Assembly: GCA_947486505.1 (NCBI GenBank)
Contig: CANKTT010000002.1
Span: 1 to 32,727, forward strand
From: Actinomycetota bacterium
GTDB lineage: Bacteria > Actinomycetota > Actinomycetes > S36-B12 > UBA5976
Length of the DNA: 32,727 nucleotides
Direction: 5' to 3'
The notes below the pieces were generated by a model, which was not told the origin of the DNA, made no database searches, and saw only the letters and a program-made list of their open reading frames with translations. Both the position numbers and the translations under genes were made by a program. Positions 10,444-20,510 of the stretch are shown here, one piece after another (the first letter of the stretch is position 1; each line of letters starts with the position of its first letter).

Positions 10444-11370
10444 GTGTCATCGCAACTCAACGATTTGAATCATGCCGAGTCGGAGGTTGCTAGTTGGATA
10501 ACACCTACGTGGCGGGCTTACTTAGCGCTTACTAAGCCAAGAATTATTGAGTTACTCCTGGTAACCACCATTCCAACGATGTTTTTGGCTGCTGGTGGGT
10601 TTCCCGAATGGCAGCTTGTTTGCTGGACACTTTTAGGTGGATCTTTAGCGGCTGGCGGGGCCAATGTCTTGAATTGCTATCTAGATCGTGACATTGACGC
10701 CATGATGCATAGGACTGCGAATCGGCCATCAGCCACAGGGCAAATCTCTGGCTTGCGAACCATCACTTTTGGTCTCGTGCTATCAGCGCTCTCGGTCCTG
10801 GTCTTAGGCGTCGCTGTCAATTTGTTATCAGCGGCGCTTGCAGCATTTGCTATTGCGTTTTATGTAATTGGTTACACCATGTTGCTTAAGCGCAGAACTT
10901 CGCAAAACATTGTTTGGGGTGGTGCGGCGGGTTGCATGCCCGTGCTTATTGGATGGAGCGCAGTAACCGGATCTCTCTCATGGACTCCAGTAGTTTTGTT
11001 TTTGATTGTGTTTTTCTGGACACCACCGCATTACTGGCCACTGTCGCTTAGATACAAAGATGACTACGCAGCTGCCGGCGTGCCAATGCTTCCAGTTACA
11101 GACACACCACAAGAAGTTGCAAAACAAATCATCATCTATTCCTGGGTTATGGTCGCGACAACCTTGGCACTCATTCCTGTTGCGGACATGAATTGGCTGT
11201 ATTCCGTTGTGGCGATTGCAAGTGGTGCGTTATTCATTTACGAGGCTTATGCCTTGCGAACTCGAGTCCGAAATGAGTTAGCTGACTTAAATCCGATGCG
11301 GCTATTTCATTGGTCGATTTCATACTTATCGCTGGTTTTTCTGGCGATCGGCATCGATCCGTTCTTGTGA
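10444..11370 (+). CDS. ctaB: Protoheme IX farnesyltransferase (heme O synthase)
   Basis: Integral membrane UbiA-family prenyltransferase that attaches farnesyl diphosphate to heme B, making heme O, the precursor of heme A for aa3-type cytochrome oxidase. The first aspartate-rich motif NCYLDRDID is at 77-85, followed by HRTANRP; the second, [13 protein letters not shown], is near 205. Hydrophobic spans fit the usual nine helices, and [15 protein letters not shown] at the N-terminus is typical. Length is 308 aa. The GTG start (SSQLND) has no ribosome site and is probably leaderless. It converges on ctaA, which performs the next step, with a single base between the two stop codons. Confidence 0.95.
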   Translation: MSSQLNDLNHAESEVASWITPTWRAYLALTKPRIIELLLVTTIPTMFLAAGGFPEWQLVCWTLLGGSLAAGGANVLNCYLDRDIDAMMHRTANRPSATGQISGLRTITFGLVLSALSVLVLGVAVNLLSAALAAFAIAFYVIGYTMLLKRRTSQNIVWGGAAGCMPVLIGWSAVTGSLSWTPVVLFLIVFFWTPPHYWPLSLRYKDDYAAAGVPMLPVTDTPQEVAKQIIIYSWVMVATTLALIPVADMNWLYSVVAIASGALFIYEAYALRTRVRNELADLNPMRLFHWSISYLSLVFLAIGIDPFL

Positions 11371-11371
11371 A

Positions 11372-12286
11372 TTAGCCTCTAACGTTTCGACTTAGGTAGA
11401 ACCGCACGGTATAGATCCAAAGCACGCAAGCTCCAAGAACGTGAATTGCAACTAGCCCCCAAGGAAGTCCGTTAAAGAATTGTGTGTATCCGACAATTCC
11501 TTGCGCGAAACAGATCCCAAGAACTATCCATGCCTGCTTAGTCACGGCTTTAGGTGCGGTTGTGGAATGTAGCGCTACCAATAGGCCAGAAGTAAGTCCA
11601 AGGAATAGCCACACTAACGCGGCATGCGCTGTTGTTATCTCGCGGAATTCAAAGCCAAGTCGAACTATGTCGTTTGTGTCACCAGCATGTGGTCCCGAAC
11701 CGGTAACTAGAGTTCCAAGCACAATGACAACTAATGCCAACCAAAGCTGAATCTGCATTCCGATTGCGATTGGTTTAGCGACTTGCAAAGCAACTGGAGT
11801 GTCATTTGGTTCCTGTGCTCTGACTAATAGAACCGTCGCAACCGAGATCAAACCAATTGAAACTATGAAGTGGGCCGCCACGATCAATGGATGCAATCCG
11901 GTCAGCACAGTGATGCCACCGAGGATAGCTTGTAGAAAAATTCCCAAGAGAATGGCAAGAGCCAGAATCGTCAACGAACGGCGCTTGTTATGGCCAGCTT
12001 GCTTACGTTCTTGATTATGTTTAAAAACTGCAAAGAGGGAGGCGATTGCCACGATCAGTAAAACGAAGGTAAGTAGCCGATTTCCGAATTCGATGTATTT
12101 ATGAAATGCCTCAGTTTGCTCCGAAGTCGGGGCAATTGATCCTGCAACACATTCGGGCCAGGTTGGGCACCCCAAACCCGAGGCAGTTAGTCGGACCGTG
12201 GCGCCAGTTAGAACAATCCCCGTTTGGGCCACCAAGTTGGCAATTAAGGTGCGATGTTGCCATTTACGCAGTTTTGGGGGAGTCAT
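11372..12286 (-). CDS. ctaA: Heme A synthase (COX15/CtaA family)
   Basis: Membrane enzyme that oxidises heme O to heme A. The 304 aa protein shows two repeats of four helices. The first has the extracellular cysteine pair C40 and C46 in GLGCPTWPEC and the HKYIEFGNR segment with the conserved glutamate; further likely heme-ligand histidines lie in LHPLIVAAHF, TAHAALVW and AIHVLGA. This Cys-pair type resembles the Bacillus/actinobacterial CtaA. The ATG start lacks a ribosome site, and a TAGGCT box lies 6 nt upstream. Together with ctaB and the SURF1 gene further right it forms a cytochrome oxidase maturation set. Confidence 0.94.
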   Translation of the reverse strand: MTPPKLRKWQHRTLIANLVAQTGIVLTGATVRLTASGLGCPTWPECVAGSIAPTSEQTEAFHKYIEFGNRLLTFVLLIVAIASLFAVFKHNQERKQAGHNKRRSLTILALAILLGIFLQAILGGITVLTGLHPLIVAAHFIVSIGLISVATVLLVRAQEPNDTPVALQVAKPIAIGMQIQLWLALVVIVLGTLVTGSGPHAGDTNDIVRLGFEFREITTAHAALVWLFLGLTSGLLVALHSTTAPKAVTKQAWIVLGICFAQGIVGYTQFFNGLPWGLVAIHVLGACVLWIYTVRFYLSRNVRG

Positions 12287-12292
12287 TGTCTC

Positions 12293-12298
12293 AGCCTA
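12293..12298 (-). promoter_or_regulatory. Predicted -10 box of leaderless ctaA promoter
   Basis: On the minus strand TAGGCT ends 6 nt before the ctaA ATG. It is the same hexamer and spacing as at ctaB, so the two heme A genes may be similarly expressed although they face each other. Confidence 0.55.
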
Positions 12299-12337
12299 AA
12301 GGCCTTATCTATCCTGCGCTTATTGGGTACTTGGCCA

Positions 12338-12367
12338 CGCGGGACCCTAAGTGTGCGAAAGTCCGCG
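12338..12367. repeat. Imperfect inverted repeat in the ctaA-sufR intergenic region
   Basis: CGCGG(g)AC at 12338-12345 and GTCCGCG at 12361-12367 pair over 7 bp with one bulged G, separated by 15 nt. It lies between the ctaA promoter and the proposed sufR start, about 20 bp before that start. As SufR proteins are Fe-S-sensing repressors that usually control their own operon, this is a candidate operator, or alternatively a leader hairpin. No match to a published SufR site was established. Confidence 0.35.
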
Positions 12368-12375
12368 ATATACGC

Positions 12376-12381
12376 AACAAT
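12376..12381 (+). promoter_or_regulatory. Possible weak -10 box of sufR operon promoter
   Basis: AACAAT (4 of 6 to TATAAT) ends 6 nt before the proposed sufR GTG, the same spacing seen at the leaderless genes in this window. A short inverted repeat ACAA-TGAAG-TTGT (12377-12389) overlaps the box and start codon and could serve autoregulation. Weak evidence. Confidence 0.3.
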
Positions 12382-12387
12382 GAAGTT

Positions 12388-13056
12388 GTGAAATTCGAAA
12401 GTTCAGCGGCCGCAACCGTAGCGCGCACCCTGTTGCAGGCTGGCCCCTCCACCGCAACGGATGTGGCACAGACGCTGGGACTTACTGGCGCAGCCGTGCG
12501 AAAGCAACTAGATCTTCTTCTTGAGACTGGACTAGTCGAGTCCAGCGAGCGCGCACCGTATGGACCAGCAGCACTTGATTCAAAGCGAGGTCGAGGTAGG
12601 CCATCGCGCGTGTTTATGCTTACCGCAACTGGTCGTGCCAGGTTTGGCGCCCACCAAGAGAGTTTGGGATTAAGCGCTGTTAAGTATTTAAACGCAACCG
12701 CAGGATCGGGCGCGGTTACTGAGTTCGCCAGTTCCATTGCGAAAGATTTTGTGAATCGACATAAAGAGATTTCCAAACTCTCCACGATCGAAGAACGCGC
12801 GGTCGCACTAATTGATGCCCTTAACCAAGATGGTTTCGCGGCGTCTGAAACGCCAGGACTGTACAGTTCGACACAAATTTGCCAGCACAACTGTCCAATG
12901 GGCGACGTCGCTGTCGAATTCCCAGCACTATGCGAAGAAGAAACCAAGGCATTCTCCGAGTTAACCGGAGTACACGTGACTCGATTGGCAACAATCGCTA
13001 AGGGTCACGCAGTTTGCACGACATTAGTTCCACACACTCGAAGGGAAAACGCATGA
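12388..13056 (+). CDS. sufR: SufR-type iron-sulfur cluster repressor of the suf operon
   Basis: Winged helix-turn-helix regulator (ArsR/DeoR-like N-terminus) that holds an Fe-S cluster and represses suf genes when clusters are plentiful. The HTH covers about 18-55 ([20 protein letters not shown]), followed by [14 protein letters not shown], the wing. Four C-terminal cysteines, C165, C169 (CQHNCP), C182 (ALCEEE) and C210 (AVCTT), match the SufR cluster-binding arrangement. The GTG at 12388 is chosen because homologues begin shortly before the HTH; longer in-frame starts would run into ctaA and the ctaA promoter. The result is 222 aa. The stop overlaps the sufB start (ATGA), so repressor and operon are co-transcribed. 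Confidence 0.88.
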   Translation: MKFESSAAATVARTLLQAGPSTATDVAQTLGLTGAAVRKQLDLLLETGLVESSERAPYGPAALDSKRGRGRPSRVFMLTATGRARFGAHQESLGLSAVKYLNATAGSGAVTEFASSIAKDFVNRHKEISKLSTIEERAVALIDALNQDGFAASETPGLYSSTQICQHNCPMGDVAVEFPALCEEETKAFSELTGVHVTRLATIAKGHAVCTTLVPHTRRENA

Positions 13057-14462
13057 CAACCCAACAGGAACATCTAGACGCACTCGGAAATTACGATTTC
13101 GGATGGCATGACAGTGATGACGCAGGTAGCAATGCCCGACGCGGCATCAACGAAGAAGTCGTGCGCAACATTTCGAGTTTAAAGAGTGAACCACAATGGA
13201 TGCTTGACCTGCGCCTAAAGGGATTCAACCTTTTTGGTAAAAAGCCGATGCCCAACTGGGGAAGCGACTTGTCAGGTATTGATTTCGACAACATCAAATA
13301 CTTTGTTCGTTCAACTGAGAAGCAAGCCAATAGCTGGGAAGATCTTCCGGACGACATCAAGAACACCTATGACCGTCTTGGTATTCCTGAAGCCGAAAAG
13401 CAGCGCTTAGTTGCTGGTGTTGCTGCGCAGTATGAATCTGAAGTTGTTTACCACAAGATCCGCGAAGACCTCGAAGAGCTAGGTGTAATTTTCGTGGATA
13501 CTGACACAGGTCTGCGTGAGCACGAAGACCTGTTCCGTGAGTACTTCGGAACTGTAATTCCTGTTGGCGATAACAAGTTCGCCGCACTGAACACCTCAGT
13601 TTGGTCAGGTGGATCGTTTATCTATGTTCCAAAGGGCGTACATGTAGACATTCCGTTACAGGCTTATTTCCGAATCAATACTGAAAACATGGGTCAGTTC
13701 GAGCGAACCTTGATCATTGTTGATGAGGATGCGTATGTTCATTACGTAGAAGGTTGCACTGCACCAACCTACTCAAGTGACTCACTGCACTCAGCTGTTG
13801 TGGAAATCATCGTGAAAAAGGGTGGACGTTGCCGATACACCACAATTCAGAACTGGTCTAACAATGTTTACAACCTGGTAACCAAGCGCGCAGTCGCGCA
13901 CGAAGGTGCAACCATGGAATGGGTCGATGGAAATATCGGCTCGAAGGTAACCATGAAGTACCCAGCGATCTGGCTACAAGGGCCACACGCTAAGGGCGAA
14001 ACTCTTTCAGTTGCTTTTGCCGGTGAAGGTCAGCATCAAGACGCTGGCGCAAAGATGGTTCACGCTGCTCCATTTACATCTTCATCAATCATCAGTAAGT
14101 CTGTAGCTCGTGGTGGCGGACGTACGTCATATCGCGGTCTAGTTCAGGTACTCGATGGTTCTCACGGAAGTAAGAGCACGGTTCGCTGTGACGCGTTACT
14201 TGTTGACGACATCTCACGTTCAGATACCTATCCGTATGTTGATGTTCGCGAAGATGATGTATCACTTGGGCACGAAGCTTCAGTTTCTAAAGTCTCAGAA
14301 GATCAACTGTTCTACTTGATGTCTCGTGGACTTGATGAGGCAGAAGCTATGGCTATGATCGTGCGCGGCTTCATCGAGCCAATTGCGCGTGAACTACCAA
14401 TGGAATACGCCCTAGAGCTGAACCGCCTAATCGAACTTCAAATGGAAGGTGCTGTCGGTTAG
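13053..14462 (+). CDS. sufB: Fe-S cluster assembly scaffold protein SufB
   Basis: Scaffold subunit of the SufBCD complex on which new Fe-S clusters are built. The 469 aa chain has the family blocks [42 protein letters not shown] and [18 protein letters not shown], with [18 protein letters not shown] near the C-terminus, where SufB and SufD form the beta-helix interface. The ATG at 13053 has AAGGGA 6 nt upstream and overlaps the sufR stop by 4 nt; an in-frame ATG at 13014 lies inside sufR without a ribosome site. sufD follows after 2 nt. Confidence 0.97.
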   Translation: MTTQQEHLDALGNYDFGWHDSDDAGSNARRGINEEVVRNISSLKSEPQWMLDLRLKGFNLFGKKPMPNWGSDLSGIDFDNIKYFVRSTEKQANSWEDLPDDIKNTYDRLGIPEAEKQRLVAGVAAQYESEVVYHKIREDLEELGVIFVDTDTGLREHEDLFREYFGTVIPVGDNKFAALNTSVWSGGSFIYVPKGVHVDIPLQAYFRINTENMGQFERTLIIVDEDAYVHYVEGCTAPTYSSDSLHSAVVEIIVKKGGRCRYTTIQNWSNNVYNLVTKRAVAHEGATMEWVDGNIGSKVTMKYPAIWLQGPHAKGETLSVAFAGEGQHQDAGAKMVHAAPFTSSSIISKSVARGGGRTSYRGLVQVLDGSHGSKSTVRCDALLVDDISRSDTYPYVDVREDDVSLGHEASVSKVSEDQLFYLMSRGLDEAEAMAMIVRGFIEPIARELPMEYALELNRLIELQMEGAVG

Positions 14463-14464
14463 TC

Positions 14465-15601
14465 ATGGCAGAAGTAAAAGAGCATGAAGTTGCCATCGTT
14501 CCGCCAAAGGATCACACACCAGTTATTCGATCTTTAGATCCGGCTGACTTTCCTACACCAACAAGTCGTGATGAAGAGTTTCGTTTCACTCCGATGTCGA
14601 GACTGCGTGAAATGCATCAAGGCAATGTGGCTGCAACTGGAAGCATGGCGATAGCTGTAAACAAAGTTGCTGGTTCAACATTTGAGATTGCAGGCAGTAA
14701 GTCAGGGGACAGAATTGGTTTCACTGACAAGATTGCAGCAGGCGCTTGGTCACAGATAGCCGCAGTTTCAACACTAACTATTGAGGCAAATCAGAATTTG
14801 TCGGAAACCGTTGTGGTATCGATAGTTGGTTCTGACTCCGTGGCCTTTGGACAACTCGACATCAATGTAGAGAAGTTTGCTAGCGCAGTTGTGATTGTTG
14901 ATCACATAGGAGCGGCAACATACGCTGGAAACATCGACATCAAGGTAGCTGACGGTGGATCAGTAACGGTTGTTTCACTCCAGGATTGGGATGCAACTGC
15001 TGTACATCTGGCTCAGCACCGCATCACACTAGGTAGAGACGCATCCGCAAAGCATGTGTCAGTAACTCTCGGTGGCGAGATTGTTCGCATTCTGCCAAGT
15101 GTTCATTACACAGCTCCTGGTGGCCAAGCTGAACTATTTGGACTGTATTTTGCGGGCGTCGGACAGCACACCGAACATCGACTATTCGTTGATCACAGTG
15201 AGGCTAACTGCCGAAGCAATGTGGTCTACAAGGGTGCTTTGGATGGCGAAGACGCTCATACAGTTTGGGTTGGAGATGTTCTGATCCGCGCGAATGCAAT
15301 TGGAACTGATACTTATGAAATCAACCGCAACCTGGTACTAAGTGGCGGCGGGCGAGCAGATTCAGTTCCGAACCTGGAAATTGAAACCGGAGAGATCGTC
15401 GGAGCAGGTCACGCAAGCACGACTGGTCGCTTTGATGACGAGCAGCTATTCTATTTGCAGTCTCGCGGAATCAATGAAGAGGAAGCGCGCAAGTTAGTTT
15501 TGCGAGGCTTCTTTGAAGATCTTCTTGGTCAAATCGGTGTTCCAGAAATCAATGACCGAGTTCGAGACAGCATCGAGGCACGTTTAGGTGGAAACATCTA
15601 A
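14465..15601 (+). CDS. sufD: Fe-S cluster assembly protein SufD
   Basis: Partner of SufB in the SufBC2D scaffold; required for cluster formation and iron entry. The 378 aa protein has the SufB/SufD beta-helix fold, with the conserved C-terminal run VPNLEIETGEIVGAGHAS, DEQLFYLQSRGI and EEARKLVLRGFFED, and RSNVVYKGAL before it. The N-terminal third is variable, as is normal for SufD. It starts 2 nt after sufB, and its TAA stop shares one base with the ATG of the Rieske gene (TAATG), a sign of coupled translation. Confidence 0.95.
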   Translation: MAEVKEHEVAIVPPKDHTPVIRSLDPADFPTPTSRDEEFRFTPMSRLREMHQGNVAATGSMAIAVNKVAGSTFEIAGSKSGDRIGFTDKIAAGAWSQIAAVSTLTIEANQNLSETVVVSIVGSDSVAFGQLDINVEKFASAVVIVDHIGAATYAGNIDIKVADGGSVTVVSLQDWDATAVHLAQHRITLGRDASAKHVSVTLGGEIVRILPSVHYTAPGGQAELFGLYFAGVGQHTEHRLFVDHSEANCRSNVVYKGALDGEDAHTVWVGDVLIRANAIGTDTYEINRNLVLSGGGRADSVPNLEIETGEIVGAGHASTTGRFDDEQLFYLQSRGINEEEARKLVLRGFFEDLLGQIGVPEINDRVRDSIEARLGGNI

Positions 15602-15939
15602 TGACCACGATGTTCGAAACAGTGCGTAAGTCAGCACTGGAGGAATCTAAGCCGTTACGCGTGGTTGTAGATGGTGAAGATGTTTTGCTAGCAAAGATTG
15701 ATGATGAGATATTTGCTGTTAGCGACATCTGTACGCACTCCGAGGTTTCGCTTAGCGAAGGGGACATTGAAGGCTGCGCAATCGAATGCTGGCTACATGG
15801 CTCATCCTTTGATTTGCGAACTGGCGAGCCTTCTGGTCCACCAGCAACCTCACCCCTTAAGACCTTTGCAATAAAGCTAGAAGAAGACCAGTCCGATCCA
15901 ATGATTTTTGTTTCACTATCCGAAAGTGCGAGGAGTTAG
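15601..15939 (+). CDS. Rieske [2Fe-2S] ferredoxin of the suf operon
   Basis: 112 aa protein with the Rieske ligand pairs C44-T-H46 and C63-W-L-H66-G, so it should bind a 2Fe-2S cluster through two Cys and two His. It resembles the small NirD/BphF-type ferredoxins that act as electron carriers for oxygenases. Actinobacterial suf operons often carry this gene between sufD and sufC; its exact role is unproven, with electron supply to cluster assembly or to an unlinked oxidase as the obvious options. An alternative ATG lies at 15610. sufC follows after 2 nt with an AGGAG site inside this gene's end. Confidence 0.9.
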   Translation: MTTMFETVRKSALEESKPLRVVVDGEDVLLAKIDDEIFAVSDICTHSEVSLSEGDIEGCAIECWLHGSSFDLRTGEPSGPPATSPLKTFAIKLEEDQSDPMIFVSLSESARS

Positions 15940-15941
15940 TA

Positions 15942-16694
15942 ATGTCAGTTCTAGAAATTAAAGGTTTAACCGTGCAGGTAACCACAGAAGATGGTCCAAA
16001 GGACATTCTGCGCGGTGTTGACTTAACCGTAAAGGCTGGTGAAATCCATGCACTTATGGGTCCAAACGGTTCTGGCAAGTCAACCCTTGCTTACGCAATT
16101 GCCGGCCACCCTAAGTACGCAATCACTGGCGGACAAGTAACGCTTGATGGTCAAGATGTACTTGAGATGAGCGTTGATGAGCGTGCTCGTGCTGGTCTAT
16201 TCCTGGCCATGCAGTATCCAGTCGAAGTTCCAGGTGTTTCGATTTCTAACTTCCTTCGCACCTCGATCACAGCAATCCGAGGTGAAGCGCCAAATCTTCG
16301 TCATTGGATCAAGGAGCTAAAAGAATCAATGGCAGGTTTGCAGATTGATGCTCAGTTCGCTGAGCGCAATGTGAACGAAGGCTTCTCCGGCGGTGAGCGT
16401 AAGCGCACTGAAATTCTTCAGATGGAACTTATTAATCCAAAGATTGCAGTACTTGATGAAACAGACTCAGGCCTAGATGTGGACGCACTTCGAGTGGTTT
16501 CTGAAGGAATCAATCGAGTTTGCGCAAAGGGTGAAACCGGAGTTCTTCTTATCACTCACTTCACTCGTATCTTGAAGTATGTAAAGCCAGATTTCGTTCA
16601 TGTTTTCTACGATGGTCGTATCGTTCGTGAAGGCGGCCCTGAACTTGCAGACGACATCGAAGCCAATGGCTACGCTCAGTTTGTGTCTGCATAA
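15942..16694 (+). CDS. sufC: Fe-S cluster assembly ATPase SufC
   Basis: ABC-type ATPase that powers conformational changes of the SufBCD scaffold; cytosolic, not a transporter. Walker A is GPNGSGKST (40-48), the SufC-type signature FSGGERKR (148-155), Walker B IAVLDETDSGLD (168-179), and the H-loop lies in LITHFTRIL. The 250 aa length is typical. AGGAG at 15931-15935 lies 6 nt before the ATG, one of the stronger ribosome sites in the operon. Confidence 0.97.
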   Translation: MSVLEIKGLTVQVTTEDGPKDILRGVDLTVKAGEIHALMGPNGSGKSTLAYAIAGHPKYAITGGQVTLDGQDVLEMSVDERARAGLFLAMQYPVEVPGVSISNFLRTSITAIRGEAPNLRHWIKELKESMAGLQIDAQFAERNVNEGFSGGERKRTEILQMELINPKIAVLDETDSGLDVDALRVVSEGINRVCAKGETGVLLITHFTRILKYVKPDFVHVFYDGRIVREGGPELADDIEANGYAQFVSA

Positions 16695-17978
<1,284 letters not shown>

Positions 17979-17980
17979 GC

Positions 17981-18460
17981 ATGAAACTTGAAAACATGTA
18001 TCAAGAAATCATTCTTGACCATTACAAACACCCACATGGCAAGGGTCTTGCAGAACAGTTCGACGCTGAGGTTCATCACGTAAATCCAACATGTGGTGAT
18101 GAGATTACGTTGCGCGTAAGCCGTAACGAGGACGGTGAGTTGCAAGTTTCTTACGACAGCATGGGCTGTTCAATTAGCCAGGCATCTGCGTCAATAATGT
18201 TTGACCAAATAAATAATCAGGATTTTGAGTTCGGCGAAGCGGCCGTGGAGCACTTGGTTGCCATGTTGCAAAGAACCGTAGAGGCAGATGAAGATGTCCT
18301 TGGAGACGGTATCGCATTGGCCGGAGTCGCGCAGTATCCCGCTCGGGTTAAGTGTGCTTTGCTGGCATGGATGGCATGGAAAGATGCTGCTATTCAAGCT
18401 GGAGTTGAAGGTACGTCGGAAGTAAAGAATTCTGCAGAATCAAACAAGGAGCAAAACTGA
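17981..18460 (+). CDS. sufU: SufU zinc-dependent sulfurtransferase
   Basis: SufU accepts persulfide sulfur from SufS through a zinc-bound cysteine; it is an IscU relative but not a scaffold. Candidate zinc ligands C38, D40 (NPTCGDE), C63 (MGCSIS) and C125 (VKCALL) match the Cys-Asp-Cys-Cys set of Bacillus SufU, and the extra loop between C63 and C125 separates it from IscU. Length is 159 aa. A GGAG site lies 7 nt before the ATG. The TGA stop overlaps the sufT ATG (TGATG). Confidence 0.96.
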   Translation: MKLENMYQEIILDHYKHPHGKGLAEQFDAEVHHVNPTCGDEITLRVSRNEDGELQVSYDSMGCSISQASASIMFDQINNQDFEFGEAAVEHLVAMLQRTVEADEDVLGDGIALAGVAQYPARVKCALLAWMAWKDAAIQAGVEGTSEVKNSAESNKEQN

Positions 18461-18774
18461 TGACTGTTCTACAAGAAGATGATGTATTCGAGTTAATGAA
18501 AGACGTCGTTGACCCAGAGCTAGGTATCAATGTGGTCGATCTCGGTTTGGTCTATGCCGTCACTGTCGATGAAGGCAACATCGCAACCATCGACATGACC
18601 CTTACCTCAGCTGCTTGCCCACTTACAGATGTGATTGAAGATCAGACGCGTGCGGCACTGGATGGACACGTATCAGACTTCAAGTTGAATTGGGTTTGGA
18701 TGCCACCATGGGGCCCCGACAAGATCACTGACGAGGGTCGCGAAATGCTTCGCGCTCTAGGTTTTAACCTGTAA
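18460..18774 (+). CDS. sufT: SufT / MIP18 (DUF59) Fe-S maturation factor
   Basis: 104 aa protein of the MIP18/DUF59 family, which helps mature Fe-S proteins. The family core VDPELGINVVDLGLVY is at about 17-32, and the conserved cysteine C53 lies in TSAACPLTDVIE; the C-terminal WMPPWGPDKIT segment is also typical. AAGGAG is 8 nt upstream of the ATG. It is the last clear gene of the suf operon, followed by 62 nt with a long inverted repeat before the ABC-F gene. Confidence 0.94.
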   Translation: MTVLQEDDVFELMKDVVDPELGINVVDLGLVYAVTVDEGNIATIDMTLTSAACPLTDVIEDQTRAALDGHVSDFKLNWVWMPPWGPDKITDEGREMLRALGFNL

Positions 18775-18791
18775 ATTCTCGCGGTAACATT

Positions 18792-18831
18792 GAACTAGCG
18801 ACAGTTCGCAAATTCAAAGATTGGCTAGTTC
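18792..18831. repeat. Inverted repeat with two alternative pairings before the ABC-F gene
   Basis: GAACTAGC (18792-18799) and GCTAGTTC (18824-18831) are perfect complements 24 nt apart, ending 5 nt before the GTG of the ABC-F gene. The left arm can instead pair locally: GAACT (18792-18796) with AGTTC (18803-18807) around a 6-nt loop. The two foldings exclude each other, as in attenuator or riboregulator leaders. It may equally be a protein operator. No U-tract follows either stem. Confidence 0.45.
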
Positions 18832-18836
18832 TCAAC

Positions 18837-20435
18837 GTGATTCAGGCAACAGACATTGAATTGCGTGCTGGGGCGGAGTTGCTTCTATCTGGGGCCACTT
18901 TTCGAGTTGATACCGGCGATCGAGTTGGACTCGTTGGTCGTAATGGTGCAGGTAAAACCACGCTTACCAAAGTGCTAGCAGGACAAATCCAACCCGCAAA
19001 GGGTGTTATTGCTACTTCTGCGTCTGTAGGGTACTTGCCACAGGATCCTCGTACTGGCGATCTAGATGTAATTGCCATGAATCGAATTTTGAGCGCCCGC
19101 GGTCTCGATGAACTTATCAAGCGTATGCGTCAGTGCGAGATCGACATGGGTTCAGACGATGAAAAGATCCGCGACAAGGCGATGCGAAAGTATGCAACCG
19201 CTGAAGAACTGTTCCAGGCTGCCGGCGGATATGCAGCCGAAAGTGAAGCAGCTTCGCTTGCGGCCAGCGTTGGATTAACGGTCGACATTTTGGCTCAGAC
19301 TCTAGGAACTTTATCCGGTGGTCAACGGCGCCGAATTGAATTGGCCAGAATCCTTTTCAGTGGTTCCGAGACTTTGTTACTGGATGAACCAACAAACCAC
19401 TTAGATGCTGATTCGATTGTGTGGCTACGAGGCTTCCTTGCCAATCATCAGGGGGGATTGGTGGTCATTAGTCACGATGTTGAGTTATTAGAGGCAACAG
19501 TGAACCGCGTGTTCTACCTTGATGCAAACCGCCAAACCTTGGATTTATACAACGTTGGCTGGAAAGAGTATTTGAATTCGCGCGAAACCGATGAACGTCG
19601 ACGTAAACGAGAACGTGCTAACACTGAAAAGCAGGCTCAAATTTTGCAGGCACAGGCTGATCGGATGCGCGCGAAAGCTTCAAAAGCTAAGGCGGCACAA
19701 AGCATGCTTAAGCGAGCTGACAAGTTAATGAGTGGTTTGGAAACCGTGCGGCAAGCAGATCGGGTAGCTAAGTTGAGATTCCCAACTCCAGCGCCTTGTG
19801 GCAAGACTCCACTCATGGCTACCGGGCTCAGTCGAGTTTATGGATCCCAAGAGATCTTCACTGATGTTGACTTAGCGATTGATCGTGGCAGCAAAGTTGT
19901 CGTACTGGGTCTTAACGGCGCAGGTAAAACCACACTCCTTCGGATTCTTGCAGGTGTTGACACACCAGACACAGGGGAGATTCAGCCGGGTCATGGCTTG
20001 AAAGTTGGTTACTACGCGCAAGAACACGAGACCCTAGATCCACAACGCTCAGTTCTGGAAAACATGTTGACCGCATCTGGGGACATGAATGATGCTCAAG
20101 TGCGAAGTGTGCTTGGCTCATTTCTGTTCTCGGGTGATGCGGTATCTAAGCCAGCCGGCGTTCTATCAGGTGGTGAAAAGACCCGGCTTAGCCTGGCAAT
20201 GCTCGTAGTTTCGGCAGCCAATGTTCTGCTTTTAGATGAACCAACCAACAACCTGGACCCCGCAAGTAGGGCTGAGATTCTTGATGCACTGCACGACTAC
20301 GAAGGTTCGGTGGTTCTAGTTACTCACGATGAGGGCGCAGTTACTGCACTTGCCCCCGAACGGGTACTGCTGTTGCCCGACGGGGTTGAAGATCTTTGGA
20401 ACGAGGACTACCTAGATTTGATTTCCTTGGCCTAA
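18837..20435 (+). CDS. ABC-F family ATPase (ribosome-associated type)
   Basis: Two ATP-binding cassettes on one 532 aa chain and no membrane span, the hallmark of ABC-F proteins that act at the ribosome (translation factors or antibiotic resistance by target protection). First cassette: GRNGAGKT at 34-41, LSGGQ at 159-163, LLLDEPTNHLD. Second: GLNGAGKT at 358-365, LSGGE at 443-447, LLLDEPTNNLD. Between them (about 240-310) lies a basic, alanine- and lysine-rich helical linker corresponding to the P-site tRNA interaction motif. A relative (Rv1473) also lies near the suf operon in Mycobacterium. Start is GTG, with no ribosome site; an inverted repeat ends 5 nt upstream, hinting at leader control. 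Confidence 0.93.
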   Translation: MIQATDIELRAGAELLLSGATFRVDTGDRVGLVGRNGAGKTTLTKVLAGQIQPAKGVIATSASVGYLPQDPRTGDLDVIAMNRILSARGLDELIKRMRQCEIDMGSDDEKIRDKAMRKYATAEELFQAAGGYAAESEAASLAASVGLTVDILAQTLGTLSGGQRRRIELARILFSGSETLLLDEPTNHLDADSIVWLRGFLANHQGGLVVISHDVELLEATVNRVFYLDANRQTLDLYNVGWKEYLNSRETDERRRKRERANTEKQAQILQAQADRMRAKASKAKAAQSMLKRADKLMSGLETVRQADRVAKLRFPTPAPCGKTPLMATGLSRVYGSQEIFTDVDLAIDRGSKVVVLGLNGAGKTTLLRILAGVDTPDTGEIQPGHGLKVGYYAQEHETLDPQRSVLENMLTASGDMNDAQVRSVLGSFLFSGDAVSKPAGVLSGGEKTRLSLAMLVVSAANVLLLDEPTNNLDPASRAEILDALHDYEGSVVLVTHDEGAVTALAPERVLLLPDGVEDLWNEDYLDLISLA

Positions 20436-20510
20436 ATGCCAGAGGTCAAGACCTATTTCGGAATAGATCAACAGGTAAACTCGAAACGATCAAAGAAACT
20501 AGGCGAATAA

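Noticed and set aside
12106..12387. Upstream in-frame extension of sufR by 94 residues
   Set aside because: It overlaps ctaA on the opposite strand and the ctaA promoter, and SufR homologues begin close to the helix-turn-helix; the GTG at 12388 gives the expected 222 aa.
12309..12947. 212-codon open frame antisense to sufR
   Set aside because: Serine- and arginine-rich composition typical of a shadow frame, no recognisable domain, and the opposite strand is a clear SufR.
13014..13052. Earlier ATG for sufB
   Set aside because: It lies inside sufR without a ribosome site; the ATG at 13053 has AAGGGA at good spacing and overlaps the sufR stop as ATGA.
20441..20455. Terminator hairpin after the ABC-F gene (AGGT-CAAG-ACCT)
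   Set aside because: Only 4 bp of stem and no T-tract; too weak to call.
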